A stretch of 53,123 nucleotides of DNA from contig NZ_AMZO01000042.1 in assembly GCF_000331515.1 (NCBI RefSeq), positions 1 to 53,123 on the forward strand, given 5' to 3'. Source of the DNA: Photobacterium marinum. Lineage in GTDB: Bacteria > Pseudomonadota > Gammaproteobacteria > Enterobacterales > Vibrionaceae. The notes under the pieces were generated by a model. That model searched no databases. It was not told where the DNA came from and saw only the letters and a list, made by a program, of their open reading frames with translations. How positions within the stretch are numbered: the stretch's first letter is position 1; each line of letters begins with the position of its first letter. Positions 1 through 7,871 of the stretch are shown piece by piece. Made by a program: the position numbers and the translations under genes.

Positions 1-14
1 AATTGTTAAAGAAC
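1..14 (-). promoter_or_regulatory. rRNA leader boxA antitermination site
   Basis: Read on the minus strand this is GTTCTTTAACAATT, close to the rrn boxA consensus (TGCTCTTTAACA). BoxA recruits NusB/NusE and related factors to prevent early termination of rRNA transcripts. A short hairpin (GTTG-6-CAAC, 15-28) sits directly upstream in the position of boxB. Together with the tandem promoters at 51-78 and 179-206 this marks the leader of an rRNA operon whose 16S gene should begin just outside the window. Confidence 0.8.
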
Positions 15-28
15 GTTGACTCAACAAC
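15..28 (-). promoter_or_regulatory. boxB-like hairpin of the rRNA leader
   Basis: A small inverted repeat, GTTG-N6-CAAC, lies immediately 5' of boxA on the transcribed (minus) strand. This is the boxB-then-boxA order found in rrn leaders. The stem is only four base pairs, so it is assigned mainly by position. Confidence 0.45.
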
Positions 29-50
29 TCAGTGTTGGTCAGGGCTGCGT

Positions 51-78
51 ATGTTACGCCCCTTTTCTTTCAAGTCAA
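51..78 (-). promoter_or_regulatory. rRNA operon promoter P2
   Basis: On the minus strand there is a -35 TTGACT (73-78), a 16-nt spacer and a -10 TAACAT (51-56). A GC-rich stretch (ACGCAGCCC) follows, the type of discriminator that makes rrn promoters sensitive to ppGpp. It lies about 40 nt upstream of boxA and is therefore the promoter proximal to the 16S gene. Confidence 0.8.
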
Positions 79-178
79 GAAGTTTTTTTGAAACTCTCAA
101 AACCGCTTCTGACCTAGCTTCAGCTGAGCAAAATATCAACTTTCAATACTTTCGAGCTCTCAACTAAAGAGGCTGGCC

Positions 179-206
179 ATTTTATTTACTTTAAAAAGCA
201 CGTCAA
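179..206 (-). promoter_or_regulatory. rRNA operon promoter P1
   Basis: On the minus strand there is a -35 TTGACG (201-206), a 16-nt spacer and a -10 TAAAAT (179-184), followed by the GC-rich discriminator GGCCAGCC. The sequence upstream of the -35 (207-230) is a run of A/T tracts that fits an UP element. It stands about 128 nt upstream of P2, the tandem arrangement usual for rrn operons. Confidence 0.75.
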
Positions 207-511
207 GCCCTTTTTAAAACATATTTTGTTACCAACCTTACAACCAACAAGTTATCCACAACTTACAAATAGCTTACTAAGTACTGGGTTAACCTGTCGA
301 TGGAGCGGCATTATAGGGAGAAGGAAAGATAAGACAATCGTTTTTTTTGATTTTTTAACTGATCGATGGCAATTCAGACCAAACCCCTTAAAAACGACAA
401 CAAATAAAGCAATTCACACACATGAATTAGCACTTCATATTTATCGCCACAGAAGGTAAGTGTAGTCAAAAAACAAAAAAGCGGATAACCGATAGGGTGA
501 TTTGACAAAAA
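207..511. other. intergenic region upstream of rrn P1
   Basis: No convincing gene is seen between the rrn promoters and the cysQ terminator. The stretch is A/T-rich and contains one exact DnaA box, TTATCCACA, at 252-260. An open frame of 77 codons at 226-459 has no recognisable family or ribosome-binding site and overlaps the UP-element region, so it is not called as a gene. Fis sites would be expected here but cannot be assigned by eye. Confidence 0.5.
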
Positions 512-530
512 AGGCAGCCTATAGCTGCCT
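506..530 (-). terminator. terminator after cysQ
   Basis: The stem AGGCAGC / GCTGCCT (512-518, 524-530) has a 5-nt loop and is followed on the minus strand by a run of six T. It lies 5 nt beyond the cysQ stop codon and ends the cysGDN-cysC-cysQ operon. Confidence 0.85.
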
Positions 531-535
531 GCTCT

Positions 536-1279
536 TTATGCCACTTCCACGATAAAGTGGGGATTCAGAAGATCCTCCCGGTGATAATTCAATTCATCAC
601 CGTTGAACTGATGCACTTTCGCTCCGGCACTTTCTACAATACATTGGCCAGCAGCAGTATCCCACATCATGGTCGGTCCCAAGCGCGGGTAATACTGAGC
701 CCGCCCTTCTGCAACCATACAGAATTTCAGAGATGAACCGACCTCTATCATTTTATGCTCACCCAAGTTTGACAGGTAATCCGCCATATCCGGACTCGGA
801 TGAGAACGACTTCCAACGACTATCGGTACTGTAGATAGTCTTGCTTTTATTTGTTCTCGTCCAGCTTTGGTCTGAAGCCAAGCTTTATCACTATCGCCCA
901 GCCATGTTTTTTCCAGTGCAGGAGCATGAACAACCGCCAAGACCGGTTTGCCATTTTCAATTAAGGCGATATTGACGGTGAACTCTCCATTTTTCCGGAG
1001 GAACTCTTTGGTGCCATCTAACGGATCCACCAGCCAGAACGTACTCCATTCCTGTCTTTCCGACCATGGGGTATGTGCCGACTCTTCTGTCAGAAGAGGT
1101 ATTTCAGGAGTAAGCCTAGTAAGCTGCTCAACAATAATGGTATTGGCTGCAAGATCAGCCTCGGTTACCGGACTACTATCCGCTTTCTCTTCAACCTGAA
1201 TGTTGCCATGATAGCGCTCCATGATCGCAGCTCCTGCTTCAAGCGCTATGTCATAAATTGATTCGAGTAAGTTACTCAA
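536..1279 (-). CDS. cysQ: 3'(2'),5'-bisphosphate nucleotidase CysQ
   Basis: This cytoplasmic enzyme removes 3'-phosphoadenosine 5'-phosphate (PAP), the by-product of sulfate reduction through PAPS, by hydrolysing it to AMP. The 247-residue protein belongs to the inositol-monophosphatase superfamily and shows its metal-binding motifs in order: VTEAD (38-42), LLTEES (62-67), DPLDGT (85-90) and WDTAAG (206-211). Its length equals that of E. coli CysQ. The start codon is TTG, chosen because a strong AAGGAG lies 6 nt upstream and no better start exists; that ribosome-binding site begins right after the cysC stop codon. It is the last gene of the cys operon, and its clustering with cysC supports a PAP-recycling role. 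Confidence 0.95.
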   Translation of the reverse strand: MSNLLESIYDIALEAGAAIMERYHGNIQVEEKADSSPVTEADLAANTIIVEQLTRLTPEIPLLTEESAHTPWSERQEWSTFWLVDPLDGTKEFLRKNGEFTVNIALIENGKPVLAVVHAPALEKTWLGDSDKAWLQTKAGREQIKARLSTVPIVVGSRSHPSPDMADYLSNLGEHKMIEVGSSLKFCMVAEGRAQYYPRLGPTMMWDTAAGQCIVESAGAKVHQFNGDELNYHREDLLNPHFIVEVA

Positions 1280-1291
1280 CCGTAGCTCCTT

Positions 1292-1915
1292 TTATTCGCG
1301 GATAATCTGACGCTCTTTTAAAGATGCTATACACAGGTCAACCAACTCTGTCACAGACACCTCTCCGGCCGATAGGTGAATCTCCGGTTCTTGAGGTGAC
1401 TGATATTCAGAATCAATCCCTGTGAATTGCTTAATTTCACCCGCCCGGGCTTTCTTATACAAGCCTTTCGGATCACGCTTCTCACATTCAGTCAGGGGAG
1501 TATCAACAAAAACCTCAAGAAACTCCCCTTCAGGCAATAGCTCTCTGACCAACTGCCGCTCCTGACGATATGGCGAAATAAAAGCGCTCAGTACTATCAG
1601 GCCAGCATCAGCCATTAACTTAGCAACTTCGCCAATTCGGCGGATATTCTCCCTGCGATCTTCCGTTGAAAACCCCAGATCCCGACATAGCCCGTGCCTG
1701 ACATTATCACCATCGAGTAAATAAGTGTGATAACCCAGTTCCGCCAAACGAAACTCCAGCGCTCCCGCCACTGTGGACTTACCAGCGCCACTCAAGCCGG
1801 TAAACCACATAACACAGGGCTTCTGTTGTTTTTGTCCGGCACGAAAATCTTTATCGATATGATGGCGGTGCCAGACTACATTCTCATCTTTATGTGGCTG
1901 TACTGCGGCTGTCAT
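1292..1915 (-). CDS. cysC: adenylyl-sulfate kinase CysC
   Basis: CysC phosphorylates adenosine 5'-phosphosulfate (APS) to PAPS, the second step of sulfate activation. The 207-residue protein has the P-loop GLSGAGKS (40-47), the substrate motif DGDNVRHGL (68-76) and the conserved serine of the family in LSAFISPYR (Ser110). The ATG is preceded by GGAG at 6 nt. It lies 27 nt downstream of the SLC13 permease and 12 nt upstream of cysQ, in one operon with cysN and cysD, which make its substrate. Confidence 0.97.
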   Translation of the reverse strand: MTAAVQPHKDENVVWHRHHIDKDFRAGQKQQKPCVMWFTGLSGAGKSTVAGALEFRLAELGYHTYLLDGDNVRHGLCRDLGFSTEDRRENIRRIGEVAKLMADAGLIVLSAFISPYRQERQLVRELLPEGEFLEVFVDTPLTECEKRDPKGLYKKARAGEIKQFTGIDSEYQSPQEPEIHLSAGEVSVTELVDLCIASLKERQIIRE

Positions 1916-1942
1916 AATTAGCTCCGTAATAAAGGTGTTCTT

Positions 1943-3682
1943 TTATATAGAAGGGAAAAAGGGGAACAGTTGCGGGATCAAAACCAGCACAACAACTGAA
2001 TACACAACAGAAACAGGCAAGCCCACACGAAGATAATCCCTTAGCTTGTAGTTCCCGACGCTATAAACCAAAAGGTTCGTCTGATACCCATAAGGCGAAA
2101 TAAAGCTCGCACTGGCTCCAAATAAAATAGCCATGATAAATGGCATAGGATCTGCGCCGTAACTGAGCGCAAGGCTATAGGCAATAGGAAAAGCGAGCGC
2201 AGCCGCTGCATTGTTTGTTACCAACTCAGTCAACACCAGGGTAAGAAGGTAAATGGCAATCAAAGCACCATATATCCCCCAGCTTTCAAACGATGCCATC
2301 AGCATATTGCCCATCCGCTCGGACAGACCACTGGATATCATCAACTGAGCCAGTGACAAAGCTGAACCAACAATCACTATGATGTCGACAGGAAACCGGC
2401 GCCGGATTTCAGCGAAAGAAATGATCCCAGTAGCCAACAGTACCAGCAGGTATGCGGCAAGCCCGTTGATGATCGGAAAAATATCAAGTAAAGCGGCAGC
2501 AATAACGCCCATAAACCCCGCCAGGACGGCAAAGCTCTTACTGCTGTCAAGCCGGGCACTGGAATCCAGACCATTGACCAACACAAACTCACGATTGAGC
2601 CGCTGTTTCTTCTCCCTGAAAGTTTTCCCCGGCACCACCACCAAGGTATCGCCGGCATGCAGCTCTATATTGCCAAGACCACCAGCCAAGCGCTCGTGTC
2701 CTCGCCGAATGGCAACCACAACCGCATCGAACCGCTCACGAAAACGGGCGCTTTTTAATGTCTTACCGCGGATCCCTGCGGAATGGCTCACTATCAGCTC
2801 CAGCATAGACTGGCCGTTCATATGATGCTGACCAAATAAATGCAGCCCGTTAATTTCTTGTAGCGTTGCCACACTGCCGATATCCCCACAAAACAGCAAA
2901 GTATCTCCGGCCAGCAAACGGGTATCCGGGCAAACAGGGGCTAATGCCTTGCCGTCTCGGATCACCTCTGCCAAAAAAAGTCGGCGCAAGGCGCGCAGTC
3001 CGTTTTCTGCTACGGTTTTACCAGCCAGTGGTGAACCGCCTTCTATTTTTGCTTCCAAAAAGTAAGGCAGATCGTCCTGGGAATGATCGTCATATACAGG
3101 CAATAGATAACTCAGCGGGATCAGGATCAGCAAGCCGAACACCAAAACAGCCAGACCAATGGTTGTCGGGGCAAAGAAATCCAGTCCCGGCAATCCGGCA
3201 TCTTCAACAAAGCTATTGATGATAAGGTTGGTTGATGTACCGATCAGAGTCAGCGTGCCACCAAGAATTGCGGTATAGGAAAGCGGGATCAGCAAGCGGG
3301 ACGGGGCATGACGCTGATTACGCTTAATCGCCCCAATCAATGACACCACCACCGCCGTATTATTAGTAAAAGAAGATAAAAATGCCGTCGACAATCCAAG
3401 CTTGGCAACCACTGTCGACTGGCCGCCTTGTGAAATCTGGCGGCCAACCCAACTGATCAGGCGGGTTTTCTCCAAGGCAACGGAAACAAGGATCAGCAAT
3501 ACCAGAGTTAACAGTGATGAGTTGGTAAAGTTACCGGCCAGAGTCGGCAACGCAATCATCCCGGTCTGAAAACCGACAAACGCCGCCCCGGCAAACAGAT
3601 ATGCCGGCTTGATCCGCGTTGTCAGCAGACAGGTCACAATCACCATTAACATGGCAAGAACTATTCCTTGTTCCCAGTTCAT
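1943..3682 (-). CDS. SLC13/DASS-family anion permease with two RCK_C domains
   Basis: This is a polytopic inner-membrane transporter of about 579 residues. Hydrophobic segments occupy the N-terminal third and the C-terminal third. Between them, at roughly residues 210-380, lie two soluble regions resembling TrkA-C (RCK_C) domains. Family signatures are visible twice: SSFTNNTAVVV near residue 100 and ELVTNNAAAALAFPIA in the second half. Its place between cysN and cysC makes sulfate, or another sulfur oxyanion, the likely substrate, possibly with Na+. The ATG at 3682 is chosen because it follows the cysN stop by 4 nt and has AAGG just upstream; a start at 3718 would overlap cysN by 32 nt. Substrate specificity is inferred from context. 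Confidence 0.88.
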   Translation of the reverse strand: MNWEQGIVLAMLMVIVTCLLTTRIKPAYLFAGAAFVGFQTGMIALPTLAGNFTNSSLLTLVLLILVSVALEKTRLISWVGRQISQGGQSTVVAKLGLSTAFLSSFTNNTAVVVSLIGAIKRNQRHAPSRLLIPLSYTAILGGTLTLIGTSTNLIINSFVEDAGLPGLDFFAPTTIGLAVLVFGLLILIPLSYLLPVYDDHSQDDLPYFLEAKIEGGSPLAGKTVAENGLRALRRLFLAEVIRDGKALAPVCPDTRLLAGDTLLFCGDIGSVATLQEINGLHLFGQHHMNGQSMLELIVSHSAGIRGKTLKSARFRERFDAVVVAIRRGHERLAGGLGNIELHAGDTLVVVPGKTFREKKQRLNREFVLVNGLDSSARLDSSKSFAVLAGFMGVIAAALLDIFPIINGLAAYLLVLLATGIISFAEIRRRFPVDIIVIVGSALSLAQLMISSGLSERMGNMLMASFESWGIYGALIAIYLLTLVLTELVTNNAAAALAFPIAYSLALSYGADPMPFIMAILFGASASFISPYGYQTNLLVYSVGNYKLRDYLRVGLPVSVVYSVVVLVLIPQLFPFFPSI

Positions 3683-3686
3683 TGCC

Positions 3687-5117
3687 TTATCCCAGTAACT
3701 TACTGATGTCTTTTGCATCCCAGTGCGGGAAGTGCTTTCGTATCAGCGCATTGAGTTCAATTTCAAACGCACTGTGGTTACCATCAAGAGCCGTTTTTTT
3801 ACCTGTCAGTGCTTCGCGAACCATTCCTGCGCCCACGGTCACATTGCTCAGGCGATCAATCAGAATGAAACCTCCGGTATCGGTGCAATCCTTGTAAGCA
3901 TCCACGGCTACCGGCTCATTAAGGACAACTTCACACAAACCAATACCATTAAGCGGCAGAATGTCAGTTTTGAAGGTTTCCAGGTTATTGATATCTACCT
4001 GATGACGAATTACCTCAACAGACCCAATGGTCTTCTTACCGGCAACTTTAATGTCATACTGACGTCCGGCCTCAAGCGGGGCTTCCGCCATCCAGACAAT
4101 ATCGGCCAGCAAACGGCTGCTCAGCGGCACCTCATCATCTTTCGCCACCAGCGTATCACCACGACTGATATCAATTTCGTCCTGCAAGGTTAATGTCACC
4201 GCTTGTCCCGGGAAGGCTTCTTTCAGATCACCGTCAAAAGTCACGATACGTGCTACGGTTGAACTTTTACCTGAAGGTAGAACTTTGACAGCATCTCCAA
4301 CGCTGACACTGCCGGATGCGACGGTGCCGGCAAAGCCTCGGAAATCCAGATTGGGTCGGTTGACATACTGAACCGGGAAACGGAACAAGCCGCTGCCTTT
4401 CTCCTGACCGATTTCAACCGACTCCAGAATGTCCAGTAACGGCTCGCCTTCATACCAAGGCGTATGCTGACTGCGCTCAACTACATTGTCGCCATCCAGG
4501 GCCGACAACGGCACCAACTGGATCTCCAGCTCAGCATTCAACTTATCGGCAAAGGCTAAATACTCATCCCGGATCGCCTCAAAGCGAGACTGGTCGAAAC
4601 CGACTAGGTCCATCTTATTGACGGCCACCACAAAGTGACGGATCCCCAGCAGACTAGCGATGTAAGAATGGCGACGAGTCTGATCCAATACACCTTTACG
4701 GGCATCAATCAGAATCACCGCCACATCACAGGTTGATGCACCGGTTGCCATATTTCGGGTGTACTGTTCATGGCCAGGAGTATCAGCAATGATGAATTTG
4801 CGTTTTTTGGTAGAGAAATAACGATAAGCGACATCAATAGTGATCCCCTGCTCGCGCTCAGCCTGAAGGCCATCTACCAAAAGTGCCAAATCCGGCTTGT
4901 CGCCCGTAGTCCCTACCTTCTGACTATCAGAATGGATAGCAGCCAGCTGATCTTCGTAAATCTGTTGGGAATCATGGAGCAGGCGGCCAATCAAAGTACT
5001 TTTGCCATCATCCACCGACCCGCAGGTCAGAAATCTAAGTAGGGATTTGTTCTGATGCTGCTCCAGGTAGGCTTCAATACCCAGCTCCGCCACTTGTTGT
5101 TCAATTGCGCTGTTCAT
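3687..5117 (-). CDS. cysN: sulfate adenylyltransferase large subunit CysN (GTPase)
   Basis: CysN is the GTPase subunit of ATP sulfurylase. It couples GTP hydrolysis to APS synthesis by CysD. The 476-residue protein has G1 GSVDDGKST (33-41), G3 DTPGHEQY (112-119) and G4 NKMD (167-170) of an EF-Tu-like G domain, followed by two beta-barrel domains. Length matches E. coli CysN. The ATG is preceded by AAGGAG at about 8 nt. It is 11 nt downstream of cysD. Confidence 0.98.
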   Translation of the reverse strand: MNSAIEQQVAELGIEAYLEQHQNKSLLRFLTCGSVDDGKSTLIGRLLHDSQQIYEDQLAAIHSDSQKVGTTGDKPDLALLVDGLQAEREQGITIDVAYRYFSTKKRKFIIADTPGHEQYTRNMATGASTCDVAVILIDARKGVLDQTRRHSYIASLLGIRHFVVAVNKMDLVGFDQSRFEAIRDEYLAFADKLNAELEIQLVPLSALDGDNVVERSQHTPWYEGEPLLDILESVEIGQEKGSGLFRFPVQYVNRPNLDFRGFAGTVASGSVSVGDAVKVLPSGKSSTVARIVTFDGDLKEAFPGQAVTLTLQDEIDISRGDTLVAKDDEVPLSSRLLADIVWMAEAPLEAGRQYDIKVAGKKTIGSVEVIRHQVDINNLETFKTDILPLNGIGLCEVVLNEPVAVDAYKDCTDTGGFILIDRLSNVTVGAGMVREALTGKKTALDGNHSAFEIELNALIRKHFPHWDAKDISKLLG

Positions 5118-5128
5118 TCATCCTCTCC

Positions 5129-6037
5129 TTAGAAATAACCCTGGCGTTTTTTCAGCTCCATCGACCCGGATTGATCATGGTCTATCGCCCTGCCCTGACG
5201 CTCGCTTGATGTTGCCACCAGCATCTCTTCAATAATGCCGGGCAGCGTATCGGCCTGAGATTCAATCGCTCCGGTCAGCGGATAACATCCCAAGGTGCGG
5301 AACCGCACACTCTTGTGCTCGATTTTTTCCCCCGGCTGCAACTCCATACGATCGTCATCAACCATGATCAACATGCCATCACGATTGACGACCGGACGTA
5401 CCTCGGACAAATAAAGCGGAACGATTTCAATCCCTTCCAGGTAGATGTACTGCCAGATGTCCAGCTCGGTCCAGTTAGAAAGCGGAAACACGCGAATGCT
5501 TTCACCTTTATTGATCTGGCCGTTGTAGGTTTTCCACAGCTCCGGGCGCTGGTTCTTCGGATCCCAGGTATGGTTCTTGTCACGGAAAGAATAAACACGC
5601 TCTTTGGCTCGCGACTTCTCTTCATCACGGCGGGCTCCACCGAAAGCAGCATCAAAGCCGTATTTATTCAGCGCCTGCTTCAGAGACTGGGTTTTCATGA
5701 TATCGGTATGCTTTGATGAGCCATGTGTGAACGGGTTAATCCCCATCGCCAGCCCTTCCTGGTTTTTGTGCACCAGCAAATCAAAGCCATACTTTTTCGC
5801 CGTACGGTCGCGAAACTCAATCATTTCACGGAACTTCCAGTCGGTATCAACATGGAGCAGCGGGAACGGAATTTTGCCCGGGTAGAATGCCTTTCTGGCC
5901 AGATGCAGCATCACTGACGAATCTTTGCCGATGGAGTACATCATTACCGGATTATCAAACTCGGCAGCCACTTCACGGATAATATGAATACTCTCCGCTT
6001 CCAACTGCTTGAGGTGGGTTAAACGCTTGGGATCCAT
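5129..6037 (-). CDS. cysD: sulfate adenylyltransferase small subunit CysD
   Basis: CysD is the catalytic subunit of ATP sulfurylase, forming APS from ATP and sulfate with CysN. The protein reads almost colinearly with E. coli CysD, with the PP-loop SIGKDSSVMLHLARKAF near the N-terminus, GGARRDEEKSRAKER in the middle and the C-terminus SMELKKRQGYF. The ATG at 6037 gives 302 residues, the usual length, and has GGAGAGAG immediately upstream. A longer frame to 6109 would run into cysG and is not used. The gap to cysG is 14 nt. Confidence 0.98.
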   Translation of the reverse strand: MDPKRLTHLKQLEAESIHIIREVAAEFDNPVMMYSIGKDSSVMLHLARKAFYPGKIPFPLLHVDTDWKFREMIEFRDRTAKKYGFDLLVHKNQEGLAMGINPFTHGSSKHTDIMKTQSLKQALNKYGFDAAFGGARRDEEKSRAKERVYSFRDKNHTWDPKNQRPELWKTYNGQINKGESIRVFPLSNWTELDIWQYIYLEGIEIVPLYLSEVRPVVNRDGMLIMVDDDRMELQPGEKIEHKSVRFRTLGCYPLTGAIESQADTLPGIIEEMLVATSSERQGRAIDHDQSGSMELKKRQGYF

Positions 6038-6051
6038 CTCTCTCTCCATAA

Positions 6052-7461
6052 CTATGCCAGCTTCACAACCGCTGTGTGTTGTGACTGCTGCTCCTGCTTT
6101 CCGAACCAATGTAATTTTTCTGATAGATTCACAACCTCACCCACCACAATCAGGGCCGGAGATGCTGCATGTTGAGCTAACTGAGCCAGCTCATGGAGCT
6201 GACCTTTCAAAACGTTTTGTGTCTGCTGAGTACCGCGCTCAATGATCGCAACAGGTGTCTCGGGAGCCCGACCATGGGAAATCAACTGCTGCCCGATATA
6301 ACCGGATTTCATCAGCCCCATATAAATCACCAAAGTTTGCTTACCGCGAGCTAACGTCGACCAGTCAAGCTGGTCGCCATCCGGTTTCTGATGACCGGTA
6401 ATGAACATCGCCGTCTGGGCATAATCACGATGGGTCAGCGGGATTCCCGCATAAGCAGTGGCTCCGGCCGCAGCAGTAATTCCCGGTACCACTTGAAAAG
6501 GGATACCGGCATCAAATAACACTTCCAGTTCCTCACCGCCCCGGCCAAATACAAACGGATCACCGCCTTTAAGGCGAACTACTCGCTTACCCTGTCGTGC
6601 GTATTCCACCAGCAAGCGGTTCGTTTCTTCCTGCGGCACACTATGAAATCCGGCTTTCTTTCCGACACACACTTGTTCAGCATCGCGGCGAACCAATTCC
6701 ATCACCTCATCAGAAACCAGGTAGTCGTACAGCACCACATCGGCCTGCTGCATCAACTGCAACGCCCGCAAAGTCAACAGCCCGGCATCCCCCGGCCCGG
6801 CTCCAATCAGGGCCACCTGTCCTTGCGGTTCACTCTTAAGGGACAAAGACTGCAATTCGTGTTCTGCTTCCTGCTCTCGTCCGGCTGCAACCAAATCGGA
6901 AAAGCGTCCGTTAAAAGCCTGCTCCCAGAAATGGCGGCGCCCCGAAAGTGTCATGACGGTTTTAGCCAGCCGAGCCCGGAAGCGTCCGGCAATCTCAGCC
7001 ATTCGTCCGAGGTGCTGCGGCAAAGTAGCTTCAAGCTTCTCGCGTATTAGGCGAGCAAGAACCGGCGCTCGGCCGGAAGAGGAAATAGCAACGATGATCG
7101 GCGAGCGATCGACAACAGAAGGGACAATGAAACTGCAACGCTGGGTATCATCAACGACATTAACCATCACCTGACGCTGATTAGCCGACTGATAAACCAG
7201 CGCATTAACCGCCTTGCGGTCGGTCGCAGCAATCGCCAGGAAGATACCATCGAGATCAGACGGAGAAAATTCATCAGCAAAGTGAGTCACTTCTCCGCTC
7301 TGTACAGCACGCCGGAAATCAGCATTTAGCTCAGGCGCAATCACCCGAACATCTGCTCCCGCCTTTAACAGCATACGGGTTTTTCGCCATGCGACTTCAC
7401 CGCCGCCGACAACGAGGCAAGGCCGACGTTTCAAGTCTGCAAAAATTGGCAAGTAATCCAT
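6052..7461 (-). CDS. cysG: siroheme synthase CysG (trifunctional)
   Basis: CysG makes siroheme, the cofactor of sulfite reductase (CysI), from uroporphyrinogen III. Its N-terminal part (about 1-200) is the precorrin-2 dehydrogenase/ferrochelatase with the nucleotide-binding sequence CLVVGGGEVAWRK. The C-terminal part (about 205-455) is the SAM uroporphyrinogen-III methyltransferase with VALIGAGPGDAGLLTL, VVRLKGGDPFVFGRGGEE and VPGITAAAG. The ATG at 7461 matches the E. coli N-terminus and has GAGG 8 nt upstream, giving 469 residues. It is the first gene of cysGDN-permease-cysC-cysQ. Confidence 0.96.
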   Translation of the reverse strand: MDYLPIFADLKRRPCLVVGGGEVAWRKTRMLLKAGADVRVIAPELNADFRRAVQSGEVTHFADEFSPSDLDGIFLAIAATDRKAVNALVYQSANQRQVMVNVVDDTQRCSFIVPSVVDRSPIIVAISSSGRAPVLARLIREKLEATLPQHLGRMAEIAGRFRARLAKTVMTLSGRRHFWEQAFNGRFSDLVAAGREQEAEHELQSLSLKSEPQGQVALIGAGPGDAGLLTLRALQLMQQADVVLYDYLVSDEVMELVRRDAEQVCVGKKAGFHSVPQEETNRLLVEYARQGKRVVRLKGGDPFVFGRGGEELEVLFDAGIPFQVVPGITAAAGATAYAGIPLTHRDYAQTAMFITGHQKPDGDQLDWSTLARGKQTLVIYMGLMKSGYIGQQLISHGRAPETPVAIIERGTQQTQNVLKGQLHELAQLAQHAASPALIVVGEVVNLSEKLHWFGKQEQQSQHTAVVKLA

Positions 7462-7871
7462 TCCAGCGCCCTCAGCTCCTATAACTAAAAGCACTATAGT
7501 CGGGCTTGGATATTACCTGAAATTCTATAATTTCATTTTTTATTCCAAAAAGTTTGGAACAGGCATAATTCCGGTGAATACCGACAGATAAAAAGGAGGG
7601 AGAAGAGAATTAACCTAAAATTAGCAGTAATTACAGGAAAGTACCGCTTTAATTCATATTTCAGTCAGGCGAATTCAGCCTATGTTATGCCTTTTTTGTA
7701 TTAGTTCTGCATGATGAATTCGGTGAAACCATAAGCATAGCGAGATGTCATCGACCTTTTTACGCAAAAAATGCGATTCCGAACACAATAAGGTAAATAG
7801 CTCACGAAACAACGACATCTTTTTTGATACCTTTAGCACGCTTTTTTCTGTTCTATATCCTGGAGATAACC
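7462..7871. other. divergent intergenic region between cysG and cpdB
   Basis: This region must hold the promoters of the cys operon (minus) and of cpdB (plus). It is A/T-rich and contains one notable perfect inverted repeat at 7543-7559. No gene is seen. A LysR-type activator such as CysB would be expected to act here by analogy with other cys promoters, but I cannot assign its site reliably. Confidence 0.5.
7543..7559. promoter_or_regulatory. inverted repeat upstream of cysG, candidate operator
   Basis: TTCCAAA-AAG-TTTGGAA is a perfect 7-bp inverted repeat with a 3-bp spacer, about 80 bp upstream of the cysG start in A/T-rich DNA. Position and symmetry suggest a regulator binding site for the cys operon, for example for CysB or another dimeric regulator. 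The regulator is not identifiable from this alone. Confidence 0.35.

Noticed and set aside
226..459. 77-codon open frame upstream of rrn P1
   Set aside because: No ribosome-binding site or recognisable family, overlap with the rrn UP-element region and low-complexity A/T-rich composition.
1943..3718. Longer start (3718) for the SLC13 permease
   Set aside because: It would overlap cysN by 32 nt; the ATG at 3682 has AAGG just upstream and normal spacing.
5129..6109. Longer start (6109) for CysD
   Set aside because: The extra 24 residues lie within cysG coding sequence; ATG 6037 matches the family length exactly and has a strong ribosome-binding site.
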